Shown here: positions 1 through 6,384 of the stretch, piece by piece | Layout: each line of letters starts with the position of its first letter | How positions within the stretch are numbered: the first letter of the stretch is position 1 | Assembly (NCBI GenBank): GCA_937915925.1 | Contig: CALGGM010000225.1 | Coordinates: 1 to 20,497 of the forward strand | Length of the DNA: 20,497 nt | DNA from: an uncultured Clostridia bacterium | GTDB taxonomy: Bacteria; Bacillota; Clostridia; Christensenellales; CAG-138 | Direction of reading: 5' to 3' | Notes under the pieces: generated by a model | What the model was told of the DNA's origin: nothing | Seen by the model: only the letters and a program-made list of their open reading frames with translations | The model's database searches: none | Position numbers and translations under genes: made by a program

Positions 1-25
1 AGATCCTTCGCTCAGGATGACACAC
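1..25 (-). repeat. Family G intergenic repeat, partial copy at window edge
   Basis: Read on the minus strand this stretch gives TGTCATCCTGAG followed by CGAAGGATCT, a form of the TGTCATTCTGAGG-type repeat also seen at 15808-15887. ATCCT and AGGAT form a short hairpin. The copy is cut by the window edge, so its real length is unknown. Confidence 0.5.
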
Positions 26-69
26 AAAAGAACGTTACGGGACAAAAGCCGTTGTGATGTTGTTTGCCG

Positions 70-102
70 TGACGCCGGGATCGACCTCCCCTACGACCCG
101 TT
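70..102. repeat. Degenerate family E hairpin downstream of the NTPase-CYTH gene
   Basis: GGGA, then TCGACC, then TCCC followed by CTACG resembles the E repeats elsewhere (8 bp stem, short loop, CCTACG flank), but only four base pairs remain. On the minus strand it lies just past the stop codon of the NTPase-CYTH gene. There is no T-run after it, so I do not call it a terminator. Confidence 0.4.
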
Positions 103-108
103 TTCCCC

Positions 109-1224
109 TTACCGCATCCGGTTCTTCCGGCTGCGCGCCATCGCGTAGTTCTGATAGTCCGGGTCGTCCGTGACCTCGCGCAGCACGCGAAAGCCCTTCG
201 GGATATGCACCTCGGCGTCCGGATCGGTCAGCTCGACCTGCAGCATCGCCTTGTCCGTCCAGCTCGGGTAGAAATCGACCTCGAACGACTGCGCGTCGTC
301 CACGAGGCAGTAGCGCGTCTTTCGGATCGGCATGCACATCGGGTCCGCCTCCATCAACAGCCGCTGATAGTCGTCGAGCGACAGACGCTTTTCGGTCTCG
401 ATCCGGCTGCCGTCCGTGCCGGTGCAGTGGGTGGTCATATAATATATGTAGCTTCCGTCGTTTCCGCGCATGCAGATGCGGCGCTTTTCGCCCTGTACGT
501 CGGTGAGGTACGTCTGGATGATCTCCACGCGCCTGCACGCGGGATTCGCGTCCAGCCACGCGCGGTCCGGCAGCTCGATGAGGAACCGCCTTGCGTGCTC
601 GAACGGCGCGGGCTTGCCCAACGCCGTCATGACCTCCCGTAAGAGCCTGACGAGCTTGCCGTTGAAATCGGTCGAGTTGTCGATGATCCGAAGGTGCGGA
701 TGCCCTGCCCACGCCTCGAGCGTCTTTGCGTCAAGCTCGATCGCCTCCTCGAGCGTTTCGACGCGCGCCGTGTTGTTGTCGGTCGTGTAGAACGCCTCGG
801 CGCCCTTCGCCGCGGTCACCATGTGGAACACGGCGTCGTACTTGTCGCGGAAGGCGACCTCGTTCTGCCCGAGCTCCTTTAAAATTGCGGCAAACTCCTC
901 CGCGGTCATGTAGGGCTTGTCGTCCATCGAGCCGCGGTCGCACACGATCACGACCTCCTTCGACGCGCTCGCCTCCGCCGCCTGCCGGTAGACCTGCTCC
1001 CGCAAAAGCTGATAGCGCACCTGCACGCGCTGAAAATCGAAGTTCGTCTTCGACGCGCGCGCGGTCACGCCGCTGTTGTTGAGATCGGTACACGTCTCCG
1101 GAATGAACATGACCGCGTAGCCCGCGTCGGTCAGCGCGTTCTGCAGCCAGCTCATCGCGGTCGTTTTGCCCGCGCACGGACCGCCCGTGATGACAATGGT
1201 ATGGATCTGATTCGTCTGTTCCAT
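109..1224 (-). CDS. P-loop NTPase (AAA_28-like) fused to a CYTH-like triphosphate-binding domain
   Basis: 371 residues from an ATG preceded by GAGGGAGAAG; the open frame continues upstream, but the N-terminus beginning MEQTNQ leads directly into the first beta strand and has the only good ribosome binding site. Residues 10-21 hold a Walker A motif, GGPCAGKT, and residues 91-98 (VVIVCDRG) look like Walker B with a following DRG as in kinase-like AAA_28 proteins. From about residue 212 the protein has the order expected of a CYTH barrel: LIEL, IIQTYL (234-240), RRICMR (248-253), ETEKRLS (276-282), IRKTRY (300-305), FEVDFYP (314-320), LQVEL (328-332). CYTH domains bind or hydrolyse triphosphate compounds inside a tunnel of acidic and basic residues. 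The canonical paired-glutamate ExE at the start is reduced to a single E here. The pairing suggests a nucleotide or polyphosphate kinase/phosphatase acting in the cytoplasm; the substrate cannot be read from sequence. It is the last gene of the rpmB-trmH-NTPase run, 56 bp after trmH. Confidence 0.8.
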   Translation of the reverse strand: MEQTNQIHTIVITGGPCAGKTTAMSWLQNALTDAGYAVMFIPETCTDLNNSGVTARASKTNFDFQRVQVRYQLLREQVYRQAAEASASKEVVIVCDRGSMDDKPYMTAEEFAAILKELGQNEVAFRDKYDAVFHMVTAAKGAEAFYTTDNNTARVETLEEAIELDAKTLEAWAGHPHLRIIDNSTDFNGKLVRLLREVMTALGKPAPFEHARRFLIELPDRAWLDANPACRRVEIIQTYLTDVQGEKRRICMRGNDGSYIYYMTTHCTGTDGSRIETEKRLSLDDYQRLLMEADPMCMPIRKTRYCLVDDAQSFEVDFYPSWTDKAMLQVELTDPDAEVHIPKGFRVLREVTDDPDYQNYAMARSRKNRMR

Positions 1225-1254
1225 AACTTCTCCCTCGATCGAAACGAAATCTGC

Positions 1255-1273
1255 GGACGGGCAATGCCCGTCC
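1255..1273. repeat. Family E hairpin (8-3-8) between NTPase-CYTH and trmH genes
   Basis: GGACGGGC, loop AAT, GCCCGTCC, followed by CTACGG. It is a perfect 8 bp stem with a 3 nt loop and the family's CCTACGG flank. It fills most of the 56 bp gap in an apparent operon, so it would be transcribed and could act as an RNA-stability hairpin. Confidence 0.75.
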
Positions 1274-1280
1274 CTACGGT

Positions 1281-2021
1281 TCATTGCATGACATTCAAGA
1301 TCGTCTGCATCATCAGCGCCGCGAACACCGCCGCGTTCAGCGACTCCGCGCGTCCCTTCATCGGCATCCGGTACCGCTCGCACACCGCCGCTGTCTCCTC
1401 CGACACGCCTCTGCCCTCGTTTCCGACGACCAGCACCGCGCGCCGGGCAAACGCCGGAAGCGTTTCGCTGCCCTTCAAGTGTCCGCAGATGCACACGAAC
1501 CCCTGCCGCCGCATCTCCGTCAGCGTCGGCACGAGCGCGCCGATCGCGATCGGCAGATGATAAGTCGATCCCATCGCCGCGCGCAGCGCCTTCGGGGAAA
1601 ACGGATCCGCGCAGTCCGGGCTAAGAAGAACGCCCGAAGCGCCCAAAGCGTCCGCCGTGCGAAGGATCGTGCCGAGATTGCCGGGGTCCTGCAGGCGGTC
1701 GAGCGCGATCCAAAGCCCGTCGTGGAATGCTTCGGGAACCGCGCAGTCCGGCGTTTCGACGACAGCGCAGAGGTTCTGCGGCGTCTTTGCGCTCGCGATC
1801 GCCTCCATCACGCTGTCGCTGACCGTCACCGTCTCGATCCCGTCAAAGGCTTTTGCGCCCTCCCGTGCGAACACCGTGCGCACACGTGCGCCGCTTTCGA
1901 TCGCGTCCGAAACAAGCTTGTCCCCCTCGATGAGGTGCAAGCCCTGCTCCCTTCGCGCCTTCGCTTCCTGTAATGCGCGCGCCGCCTTCACGCGTTCGTT
2001 GCTTCTGCTTGTAATGATCAT
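1281..2021 (-). CDS. TrmH/SpoU-family RNA 2'-O-methyltransferase
   Basis: 246 residues with the three SPOUT signature blocks in order: DPGNLGTILRTADALG (112-127), GNEGRGVS (200-207) and MKGRAESLNAA (221-231). These form the trefoil-knot SAM site; the arginine in LGTILRTAD and the asparagine in ESLNAA are the usual catalytic and cofactor residues. The N-terminal 90 residues (MIITSRSNERVKAA and the LIEGDKLV block) match the L30e-like RNA-binding domain found in TrmH/RlmB relatives, so it probably methylates a ribose in rRNA or tRNA; the exact site is unknown. Start choice follows the conserved ITSRSN N-terminus; an upstream in-frame Met exists but lies in the terminator hairpin. No Shine-Dalgarno sequence is visible before the chosen ATG, and the rpmB terminator ends only about 15 bp upstream, so expression probably depends on read-through or an atypical start. 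Confidence 0.9.
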   Translation of the reverse strand: MIITSRSNERVKAARALQEAKARREQGLHLIEGDKLVSDAIESGARVRTVFAREGAKAFDGIETVTVSDSVMEAIASAKTPQNLCAVVETPDCAVPEAFHDGLWIALDRLQDPGNLGTILRTADALGASGVLLSPDCADPFSPKALRAAMGSTYHLPIAIGALVPTLTEMRRQGFVCICGHLKGSETLPAFARRAVLVVGNEGRGVSEETAAVCERYRMPMKGRAESLNAAVFAALMMQTILNVMQ

Positions 2022-2035
2022 TTTCAAACTGCGAC

Positions 2036-2063
2036 AAAAAGCCACCGAAACCTGGTGGCTTTT
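2036..2063 (-). terminator. Intrinsic terminator of rpmB, directly upstream of trmH
   Basis: On the minus strand AAAAGCCACC, a 7 nt loop, GGTGGCTTTT and then a T-run form a 10 bp stem typical of a Rho-independent terminator. It follows the rpmB stop codon by about 20 bp. The plus strand also carries T-runs after the stem, so it could work in both directions. Confidence 0.8.
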
Positions 2064-2082
2064 GCTTTTTCTCAAGGATTGC

Positions 2083-2274
2083 TCAGTTGCTTCTCTCGAC
2101 CTTGCCGGAACGCAGGCAGCGAGTGCAGACGCTCATCTTCTGAACGCGGCCGTCAACGACGACATGCACGTTCTGGATATTCGGCGCCCAGCTGCGCTTG
2201 GTCTTGCGATTGGAATGGCTGACCAGATTGCCGGACATGGTTCCTTTCTTGCAGACTTCACAGAACTTACCCAT
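2083..2274 (-). CDS. rpmB: 50S ribosomal protein L28
   Basis: 63 residues, the usual length for bacterial L28. The sequence MGKFCEVCKKGTMSGN, SHSNRKTKRSWAPN and VCTRCLRSGKV is characteristic. Two CxxC pairs (C5-C8 and C50-C53) make this the zinc-binding (C+) form; zinc-independent paralogues lack these cysteines and are often under Zur control. The start is set by a strong AAGGAGGTGG ribosome binding site 5 bp upstream. The protein is part of the large ribosomal subunit. It has its own promoter and is followed by an intrinsic terminator before the rRNA/tRNA methyltransferase gene, a common neighbourhood for translation genes. Confidence 0.97.
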   Translation of the reverse strand: MGKFCEVCKKGTMSGNLVSHSNRKTKRSWAPNIQNVHVVVDGRVQKMSVCTRCLRSGKVERSN

Positions 2275-2309
2275 TCAGTCCACCTCCTTGCTAAAACTCG
2301 AACATTGCA

Positions 2310-2338
2310 ATACTACCACAAGGTTTTCAACATTGCAA
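2310..2338 (-). promoter_or_regulatory. Likely sigma-A promoter of rpmB with a repeated decamer
   Basis: On the minus strand TTGCAA (-35), 17 bp, TAGTAT (-10). The decamer TTGCAATGTT occurs twice here in direct orientation, once over the -35 and once just after the -10, which might mark a regulator site. The promoter is inferred from spacing and hexamers only. Confidence 0.5.
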
Positions 2339-2417
2339 GCATTATTTTTCAAAAAAGGACTTTTTTTCAAACTTTCTTTTCGTTTTCCGCGGCTTTGCGG
2401 CGTTTTGGGGACAGATA

Positions 2418-2879
2418 TCAGCGCATTCCGAAGAAATCGTTCTGCCGCAGCGCTTCGTAGACGACGATCGCGACGGCGTTAGAAAGGTTTAACGAGCGCT
2501 GTCCGTCGCCCATCGGGATGCGGATCGCCTCGTCCGCGTGCGGAACGAGGATCTTTTCGCCGAGACCCGCGGTCTCCTTGCCAAACACCAGAAAGTCGCC
2601 GTCGCGAAACGCGACCTCGTCGTAGCGGTGCGCCGCGTGCGTGCTGCAATAAAAAAACCGCGCGTCGGGGTATGCCGCCCAGACCTCCTCGATGCTGTCG
2701 TGATAGAACAGCGTCAGCGAATGCCAGTAATCAAGCCCTGCCCGTTTCAGGCTCTTGTCGTCGGTCGAAAAGCCCAAGGGCCTTACGAGGTGCAGCGCCG
2801 CCCCCGTCACCGCGCAGGTGCGCGAAATGTTTCCCGTATTGCTCGGGATCTCCGGTTCCACAAGTACGATATGCAGCAT
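2418..2879 (-). CDS. trmL: tRNA (cytidine/uridine(34)-2'-O)-methyltransferase TrmL
   Basis: 153 residues, the full length expected of the minimal SPOUT enzyme TrmL (YibK), which methylates the wobble ribose of tRNA-Leu isoacceptors as a homodimer. Diagnostic blocks are MLHIVLVEPEIPSNTGNISR at the N-terminus (residues 1-20), HLVRPLGFS (30-38), LVFGKETAGL (97-106) and IPMGDGQRSLNLSNA (121-135), which contain the knot and SAM-binding loops. The ATG is preceded by GGAGGG at 4 bp; an upstream in-frame Met lacks such a site. It is monocistronic and divergent from the VanW-family gene, with about 120 bp between them holding both promoters. Confidence 0.95.
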   Translation of the reverse strand: MLHIVLVEPEIPSNTGNISRTCAVTGAALHLVRPLGFSTDDKSLKRAGLDYWHSLTLFYHDSIEEVWAAYPDARFFYCSTHAAHRYDEVAFRDGDFLVFGKETAGLGEKILVPHADEAIRIPMGDGQRSLNLSNAVAIVVYEALRQNDFFGMR

Positions 2880-2908
2880 AGGACCCTCCGAATGCAGAAT
2901 GTAAAGAT

Positions 2909-2937
2909 AGGATAACACAAATGCGGAAGAAATGCAA
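2909..2937 (-). promoter_or_regulatory. Possible promoter of trmL
   Basis: On the minus strand TTGCAT, 17 bp, TATCCT, located about 30 bp upstream of the trmL start. The hexamers are imperfect, but the spacing is right and nothing better lies in the gap. Confidence 0.4.
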
Positions 2938-2964
2938 AATTTACAAAAACAAAACGAAAAACTA

Positions 2965-2993
2965 TTGAGAAACAGAATCTTCCTTGTTATAAT
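2965..2993 (+). promoter_or_regulatory. Strong sigma-A promoter abutting the VanW-family start codon
   Basis: TTGAGA, 17 bp, TATAAT. The -10 is perfect and ends 8 bp before the ATG at 3002, so transcription should begin at about 2999-3001. There is no space for a ribosome binding site. Confidence 0.8.
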
Positions 2994-3001
2994 ACGGAAT
3001 C

Positions 3002-4930
3002 ATGACAACAGTATCGACAATGGGCGCAGAGCGCCCGCAACAGAATAGAACCGGCTATGCGCGCAGCGCAGCGCCCGTCACGCCGAATCGCAGCGCGGAG
3101 GATCCCTTCGCCGCGGCGAACGGCACATTGCGCTTTTCGAGCGACCGCAAGGCGGCAGCCGCAAGCGCTTCCTCCGCGACCCGCAGCGCGAGCAGCTCGC
3201 GCAGCACATCCTCCGCGACCCGCAGCACGGGTTCGTCCCGCAGTACCGGCACGTCCCGCAGTACCGGCACGACCCGCAGCACGTCCGGCGGTTCCCAGCC
3301 GCCGAAAAAGCGCAGACGCAGAAAAAAGAAGACGCGCCGTCTGATCCTGATCGCCGCGTGCTTCCTGCTCTTTGCGGTGGTGGTGCTCGTTACGGCGATC
3401 CTGCTTGCAGGCGGCTGCTCGTGTAACGGCGAGCCCAAAGACCCCGTCCCGTCCGAATCCGATTCGTCGCCGCTTCCCGATGCGGAGGAAACGCCGCTCC
3501 CCGTGAGCGACGCCACCGTGATCGCAAACGACGTGCGCATCGAGGGCGTGCAGCTGCAGAACCTGACGGTCGGCGAAGCGCGTACGAAGATCAAGCAGGC
3601 GCTCGACGCAAAGCGCAGCTCGGTCGACATCACCGTTTCGTATGAAAGCTACGATCCGCTGACGCTCACCGCGGACACGATCGGGCTTACGTACAGCGAG
3701 ACCGAGCTGGACGACGTTCTTTCGCGCGCCGCGTCCGGCGAGAGCGTTCCCGCTTCGATCCCGATGGACTTTGACAGCGACATGCTCCGGACCGCGCTTT
3801 ACGAGCTGAACGACCGGATCCCGAACCACGCGGTCAACGCGCAGGCGGAGGTCAAGTTCAGGACCAACAAGGTCGACAACACCAACTATTATCAGCCGTA
3901 CTGGGACTTCAAGGAAGGTCAGAACGGCGCGAAGATCGACTTCGACGCGCTCGAACAGCAGGTTTCGCAGGCGATCAATTCCGGCGACTACACCGCCTCG
4001 CTGACGCCGTCGGTCACGGTGAGCGAACCGGAGATCACCACCGATTCGCTAAGGAATCAGATTTCGCTGCTCGGCAGCTACACGACGACCTATTACTTCA
4101 AGGGCTCGACGTCGACGGACCGCGCGCTGGTCGAGAACCGCATGGGACGAGACGCGAACATCTCGAAGGCGGTCGGCATGATGCAGGTCACGGAGCTGAA
4201 GCCGGGCAAATCGTTCAGCTTCAACAAGACGACCGGCGACCGCACCGAAAAGAAGGGCTGGGCGCTCGCGAACGCGGTGTACCTCGGCGCGGGCTATCGC
4301 AAGGAGCCCGGCGGCGGCGTCTGCCAGGTCAGCACGACGATCTTCAACGCCGCGCTGCGCTCGGGCATCACGACCTTCTCGCGGAAGGGACACAGCATCC
4401 CGTCCGACTATGTGACCTCGAAGTTTGAGGACGGTCTCGGCTTCGACGCCACGGTGGACTCGAACCATATCGATTTCAGCTTCAAGAACGACACGGGACA
4501 CACAGTCTACATGTTCATCTACATCACGAAGAACAAGTCCTCGAGCCGCAAGAAGGTCATCAACGTCGAGTTCTACGGACAAAAGGAGGAGGGCGTCGAG
4601 TACAAGGTCTATAACGAAATCCTCGAAATGACGCCGTACGACGACGAGAGCAAGTACGAGTATGAGAAGGACCCGACGATGCTCAACACCACGAAGCCCG
4701 TGCTGCTGAACACGCCGCACAACGGCTATAAGGTCAAGACGTACGTTGACAAATACAAGGACGGCAAGCTTGTAAAGACCGTCCGCACCGAGGAAACGAT
4801 CTACAAACCGATCTATCCGATCTATCGCATCGGCACCGCGGAAGTCACGCCGAAGCCGACCAAGACGCCGAAGCCGACCGCAACGCCGAAACCCGATCCG
4901 ACCCCCGCGTTGGATCCCGAGCTTCCGTAA
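3002..4930 (+). CDS. VanW-family membrane-anchored peptidoglycan-binding protein
   Basis: 642 residues. Residues 1-107 are a low-complexity Ser/Thr/Arg/Ala tail, rich in RSTGTS-type hexapeptides, ending in a basic patch KKRRRRKKKTRR (102-113). One membrane helix follows (about 114-137), so the N-tail is predicted cytoplasmic and the rest extracellular. Residues 170-345 resemble the PG_binding_4 domain that precedes VanW; the VanW domain occupies roughly 356-490 and contains the hallmark GGGVCQVSTTIFNAA (437-451) after PGKSFSFNKTTGDRT. A G5-like beta segment comes next (VKTYVDKYKDGKLVKT, then EETIYKP), and the protein ends in a TPKPTKTPKPTATPKP stalk. Family members are cell-wall proteins of Gram-positives; the VanW name does not imply vancomycin resistance. 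The start at 3002 has no Shine-Dalgarno and nearly coincides with the predicted transcription start. The next Met (residue 7) also lacks a ribosome binding site. Confidence 0.9.
   Translation: MTTVSTMGAERPQQNRTGYARSAAPVTPNRSAEDPFAAANGTLRFSSDRKAAAASASSATRSASSSRSTSSATRSTGSSRSTGTSRSTGTTRSTSGGSQPPKKRRRRKKKTRRLILIAACFLLFAVVVLVTAILLAGGCSCNGEPKDPVPSESDSSPLPDAEETPLPVSDATVIANDVRIEGVQLQNLTVGEARTKIKQALDAKRSSVDITVSYESYDPLTLTADTIGLTYSETELDDVLSRAASGESVPASIPMDFDSDMLRTALYELNDRIPNHAVNAQAEVKFRTNKVDNTNYYQPYWDFKEGQNGAKIDFDALEQQVSQAINSGDYTASLTPSVTVSEPEITTDSLRNQISLLGSYTTTYYFKGSTSTDRALVENRMGRDANISKAVGMMQVTELKPGKSFSFNKTTGDRTEKKGWALANAVYLGAGYRKEPGGGVCQVSTTIFNAALRSGITTFSRKGHSIPSDYVTSKFEDGLGFDATVDSNHIDFSFKNDTGHTVYMFIYITKNKSSSRKKVINVEFYGQKEEGVEYKVYNEILEMTPYDDESKYEYEKDPTMLNTTKPVLLNTPHNGYKVKTYVDKYKDGKLVKTVRTEETIYKPIYPIYRIGTAEVTPKPTKTPKPTATPKPDPTPALDPELP
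3180..3290 (+). repeat. In-frame 18 bp tandem repeats encoding the Ser/Thr/Arg tail
   Basis: The unit TCCCGCAGTACCGGCACG is repeated exactly at 3236-3253 and 3254-3271 and imperfectly around them, giving RSTGTS hexapeptides. Slippage here would change the tail length without a frameshift. Confidence 0.75.
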
Positions 4931-5205
4931 AAACAAGGATGTTAGGAAAGTCCGGATGTGCAGCCAAAAGCCTTCTCCTTGAGGAGAAGGCGGCGGAGCG
5001 CGGCTTGCCTCCCCTGTGCAAGGGGGCAGCGATCCGAGCGCCCGCAGTGCGGGGAGGAGCGAGGTGAGCTGCGACCGAAACAGGGAGTTGAAGAAGCGCA
5101 GCGACGCGCAACGACCATGTTTCGGGATTGGGGGACCGCGAAGCGGTGGAAGGGTTGTTCGCGCAACAGCTTTGGCGAATGGGCTTTCTGAACTGGTCCT
5201 ACTCC
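4931..5205. other. Intergenic region with degenerate C and A repeats
   Basis: After the VanW-family stop there is a perfect 9 bp hairpin at 4970-4991 (GCCTTCTCC, loop TTGA, GGAGAAGGC; family C core), then a family A-like core at 5007-5030 (CCTCCCC, TGTGCAA, GGGGGC). The rest, to about 5205, has repeat-like fragments (GAAGGGTTGT near 5152) but no convincing gene. The hairpin at 4970 lacks a T-run, so it is at best a weak terminator. Confidence 0.55.
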
Positions 5206-5303
5206 GAGAGGATAATGCCGTGAGAAAAAGCTATCTTTTGAAATTCATTACGATGAGAGAATAATGCCGTGAGAAAAAGCTATCTTTTGAAATTCATTAC
5301 GAT
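5206..5303 (+). repeat. 49 bp tandem duplication covering the start of the downstream gene
   Basis: Positions 5206-5254 and 5255-5303 are the same 49 bp with one difference (G at 5211, A at 5260). Each copy carries a GAGAG(G/A)A ribosome-binding region, the GTG start and the first 12 codons. Because 49 is not a multiple of three, the first GTG is out of frame with the gene and stops after 14 codons. Confidence 0.95.
5220..5264 (+). other. Possible 14-residue leader peptide made by the duplication
   Basis: GTG at 5220 opens a reading frame MRKSYLLKFITMRE ending in TAA at 5262-5264, four bases before the GTG of the full-length gene. It has the better ribosome binding site (AGAGGA) of the two copies, so ribosomes may translate it first and re-initiate at 5269. 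This is inferred; it may simply be debris of the duplication. Confidence 0.35.
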
Positions 5304-5706
5304 CGGTATGATCATTGCGGGCATGGTCCGCCTGATCTTCGGGTTCACGATGATCAACTTCTTTTCCTCCTCGATCACGCTCGGGCAGACGACGCCCGAG
5401 ATCATGCAAAGGGCGGTCATTGCGATCGTCATGATCATGGTCAGCGTGCTCATACAGCTGATCGCAGGCTTCATCGGCGCGATCAACTGGGAGGAGCCGA
5501 CCAACGCGTTCCACTGCGTCCTGTGGGGCGCCGTCTCGCTGATCCTGTGCCTGGTCGCCAACATTCTTCAGATGCGCGCCGACTATCCGGTCAGCATCTA
5601 CGTCTGGGTGCTCGGCGTCGCCGTCGCCGCGCTGTACACCGTCGCCGCGCTGAACTTCTGGATCGGCGTCCGCATCTCCAAAAAGAGATCCGCCCGACAG
5701 TCCTGA
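5269..5706 (+). CDS. Small four-helix integral membrane protein of unknown function
   Basis: 145 residues beginning at GTG. Hydrophobic segments at about 9-32, 48-73, 81-102 and 108-134 predict four membrane helices, with a basic C-terminus (RISKKRSARQS) probably cytoplasmic. I do not recognise a named family or catalytic residues. The start is in the second copy of a 49 bp duplication; its own upstream sequence GAGAGAA is a weaker ribosome binding site than that of the first copy, so translation may depend on coupling to the 14-codon frame that ends 4 bp upstream. An alternative ATG start lies at 5308. The gene stands alone, between repeat-rich gaps, and is followed by a terminator-like hairpin. 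Confidence 0.75.
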   Translation: MRKSYLLKFITIGMIIAGMVRLIFGFTMINFFSSSITLGQTTPEIMQRAVIAIVMIMVSVLIQLIAGFIGAINWEEPTNAFHCVLWGAVSLILCLVANILQMRADYPVSIYVWVLGVAVAALYTVAALNFWIGVRISKKRSARQS

Positions 5707-5717
5707 TCAACGATCCC

Positions 5718-5754
5718 CCGCCCTCCCCGCGCAAGGGAGGGCGGATTTATTTTC
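5718..5754 (+). terminator. Likely terminator of the four-helix membrane protein gene
   Basis: CCGCCCTCCC, loop CGCGCAA, GGGAGGGCGG is a perfect 10 bp stem followed by ATTTATTTT. The core resembles family A repeats, so a repeat copy may have been adopted as a terminator. Confidence 0.65.
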
Positions 5755-5877
5755 TCCCGTTACGCAGTCGCCGCTATCTCGGCTCCCTGTGCAGGGGGAG
5801 CTGGCGGATTTGTCTTCTCCCGTTACGCAGTCGCCACTATCTCGGCTCCCCTGTGCAAGGGGAGCTGGCGCCGAAGG
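5752..5877 (+). repeat. 63 bp tandem repeat containing family A cores
   Basis: TTCTCCCGTTACGCAGTCGCC starts at 5752 and again at 5815; the two copies, 5752-5814 and about 5815-5877, differ at only a few positions. Each contains a CTCCCTGTGCA hairpin. Only the second runs on into the complete right flank of family A. Confidence 0.85.
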
Positions 5878-5892
5878 CGACTGAGGGGTTGT
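5844..5892 (-). repeat. Family A repeat, variable hairpin CGCC-GAA-GGCG
   Basis: Core hairpin GCTCCCCT/AGGGGAGC, then variable hairpin CGCC-GAA-GGCG, then CTGAGGGGTTGT. Orientation is defined by ACAACCC as the left end, so this copy is on the minus strand. Confidence 0.75.
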
Positions 5893-5916
5893 CGCTTGAA
5901 CAACCTCCTTCATTAT

Positions 5917-5975
5917 ACAACCCTTCCGGCTTTTGCTTCGCAAAACCCACCCTCCCTTGCACAGGGAGGGCAAGA
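5917..5975 (+). repeat. Family A repeat, variable hairpin GGCTTTTGC-TTC-GCAAAACC
   Basis: ACAACCCTTCC, variable hairpin TTTTGC-TTC-GCAAAA, core CCCTCCC TTGCACA GGGAGGG, then CAAGA. The flanks equal those of the copy at 6237 while the variable stem is entirely different. Confidence 0.85.
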
Positions 5976-6000
5976 AACTTACCAATGGCTCGTAGGGGCG

Positions 6001-6068
6001 ATGGTACGCGGTAGACGACGCTTTGCGTCGTCGCGCGATCTACCTATGTAATGAAGCGAAGCGAAATG
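6001..6068 (+). repeat. Family B element (68 bp) inserted in a family E repeat
   Basis: Begins ATGGTACGCG and ends GCGAAGCGAAATG. The inner hairpin is GACGACGC-TTT-GCGTCGTC, embedded in GGTAGA/TCTACC. It interrupts CGTAGGGGCG (5991-6000) and GATCGCATCCGCCCG (6069-6083), which are contiguous in the empty E copy at 16161-16185. Confidence 0.85.
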
Positions 6069-6099
6069 GATCGCATCCGCCCGTCATGCTTCGCTCGGT

Positions 6100-6158
6100 C
6101 CCCCTCATCAGTCGCTGACGCGCCAGCTTCCCCACCCAAGGGGGGAAGCCTTTTGGTT
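6100..6158 (+). repeat. Family C repeat
   Basis: CCCCTCATCAGTC, a poorly paired variable part, then core CTTCCCC ACCCAA GGGGGAAG and TTTTGGTTACGC. The same ends recur at 16081-16137. Confidence 0.75.
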
Positions 6159-6236
6159 ACGCCGCGAGCGATTGAGAAAACAAATTGTAGGAGGCGACGA
6201 CCTCGGCGCCCCGAAAAGTGTCGCACGGTTCTAACG

Positions 6237-6290
6237 ACAACCCTTCCGTCAGCCTACGGCTGCCACCCTCCCTTGCACAGGGAGGGCAAG
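6237..6290 (+). repeat. Family A repeat, variable hairpin CAGCC-TAC-GGCTG
   Basis: ACAACCCTTCCGT, variable hairpin CAGCC-TAC-GGCTG, core CCCTCCC TTGCACA GGGAGGG, then CAAGA. Confidence 0.85.
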
Positions 6291-6316
6291 AAGCTCGCGA
6301 ACGGCTCGTAGGGGCG

Positions 6317-6384
6317 ATGGTACGCGGTAGATGACGCTTTGCGTCATCGCGCGATCTACCTATGTAATGAAGCGAAGCGGAATG
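6317..6384 (+). repeat. Family B element (68 bp) inserted in a second family E repeat
   Basis: Nearly identical to the copy at 6001, but the inner hairpin is GATGACGC-TTT-GCGTCATC: both arms changed so that pairing is kept. The E halves CGTAGGGGCG (6307-6316) and GATCGCATCCGCCCG (6385-6399) flank it exactly. Confidence 0.88.

Noticed and set aside
205..642. Plus-strand frames opposite the NTPase-CYTH gene
   Set aside because: Shadow of a gene with clear Walker A and CYTH motifs on the other strand.
3002..4930. Vancomycin-resistance determinant
   Set aside because: VanW-domain proteins are widespread wall proteins; there are no vanHAX or VanRS genes nearby.
5016..5264. 82-codon frame upstream of the four-helix protein
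   Set aside because: It runs through degenerate repeats and only its last codons (from the 49 bp duplication) look coding.
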